NCBI GenBank assembly: GCA_051653625.1
Contig: JBOFWM010000041.1
Coordinates: 33,255 to 97,254, forward strand
Direction: 5' to 3'
Length of the DNA stretch: 64,000 bases
From: SFDP01 sp051653625
GTDB lineage: Bacteria; Bacillota; Clostridia; Lachnospirales; Lachnospiraceae
Position 1 is the stretch's first letter. Each line of letters begins with the position of its first letter. A model generated the notes under the pieces. The model had not been told where the DNA came from. It saw only the letters and a program-made list of their open reading frames with translations, and searched no databases. A program made the position numbers and the translations under genes. Positions 63,776-64,000 of this stretch are shown piece after piece.

Positions 63776-63807
63776 TACTTACTTTTTAACCCTTAAAATA
63801 GTAAGTA
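63776..63807. repeat. Inverted repeat upstream of cdaR-like gene
   Basis: TACTTACT and AGTAAGTA form perfect 8-bp arms separated by 16 bp, 36-67 bp upstream of the regulator's ATG. Position fits autoregulation, but no protein can be assigned. Confidence 0.4.
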
Positions 63808-64000
63808 TACTATATCATTTCATGCATTTCTTTGCTACTATATGCATATGAAAATAAAAACAAAGCATTCTGGTGATATGTCAAGGGTTAAATGAAAAAG
63901 ATTTTGATATGCTTTCATAAAAAAAGGGTGCACTTAATAGAGCATACAAGAAAATGAGAATTTCTCGAATACTAGTTCGGTTCTATATTTAATTCGGCAT
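63808..64000. other. Unassigned right edge
   Basis: This stretch upstream of the cdaR-like gene contains only very short frames (for example a 15-codon frame from 63848) and a short palindrome near 63954. I see no gene or RNA that I can support. Confidence 0.4.

Noticed and set aside
1..64000. Mobile elements, prophage or genomic island
   Set aside because: No transposase, integrase, phage gene or flanking direct repeat was recognised, and base composition looks even throughout.

Overview
The window is AT-rich (roughly 30% GC by eye) and tightly packed. It reads as the chromosome of a motile, low-GC, Gram-positive anaerobe, most likely a Clostridia member of the Lachnospiraceae type. Evidence: PolC-type replicase, CodY, CheC/CheD/FliY chemotaxis-switch proteins, non-mevalonate isoprenoid genes, strong AGGAGG-type ribosome sites, and the order topA-codY-flgB...sigD-swrB-rpsB-tsf-pyrH-frr-uppS-cdsA-dxr-rseP...polC, which is the order around the Bacillus subtilis fla/che operon. 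Almost everything is on the minus strand, so the biological order runs from right to left.

Right part (54.5-64 kb). A plus-strand siderophore ABC importer of the YclNOPQ (petrobactin/catecholate) type is divergent from topA. It ends at a strong hairpin shared with a convergent minus-strand gene for a free-standing FMN-type glutamate synthase domain. Beyond it are a MalY/PatB-type C-S lyase, a cystathionine gamma-synthase-family enzyme, and a CdaR-like regulator.

Middle part (18.2-54.4 kb). topA and codY precede a flagellar/chemotaxis supercluster of about 33 kb: flgBC-fliEFGHIJ-motE-like-fliK-flgD-TIGR02530-like-flgE | motAB-fliLMY-cheY-fliOPQR-flhBAFG-PilZ | cheAWCD-orf-sigD-fapA-orf-swrB-like-mltG-like. 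It builds the basal body, type III export gate, hook, stator and C-ring, and the CheA/W/C/D/Y signalling core; cheB, cheR and flbD/swrD are not in the cluster. A CodY-box-like sequence touches the flgB promoter directly downstream of codY. A hairpin plus a new promoter splits flgE from motA, and cheA also appears to have a promoter.

Left-middle part (5.7-18 kb). rpsB-tsf have their own promoter, leader and terminator. Between tsf and pyrH lies a block with its own promoter: a protein of about thirteen 26-residue repeats, a FapA-family protein, a response-regulator-like HD-GYP protein, a membrane-anchored polysaccharide deacetylase and a bactofilin. This block continues into pyrH-frr, a terminator, then uppS-cdsA-dxr-rseP (lipid-carrier and membrane biogenesis). 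It is the least explained part of the window and the best candidate for an undescribed envelope/cytoskeleton-linked module.

Left end (1-5.6 kb). A soluble Ser/Thr kinase/PP2C phosphatase pair, then ispG with its own promoter, then polC, which runs off the left edge.

No tRNA, rRNA, CRISPR array, insertion sequence or prophage was recognised. Two coding tandem repeats (36 bp in the mltG-like gene, 18 bp in fliY) are the only clear DNA repeats.
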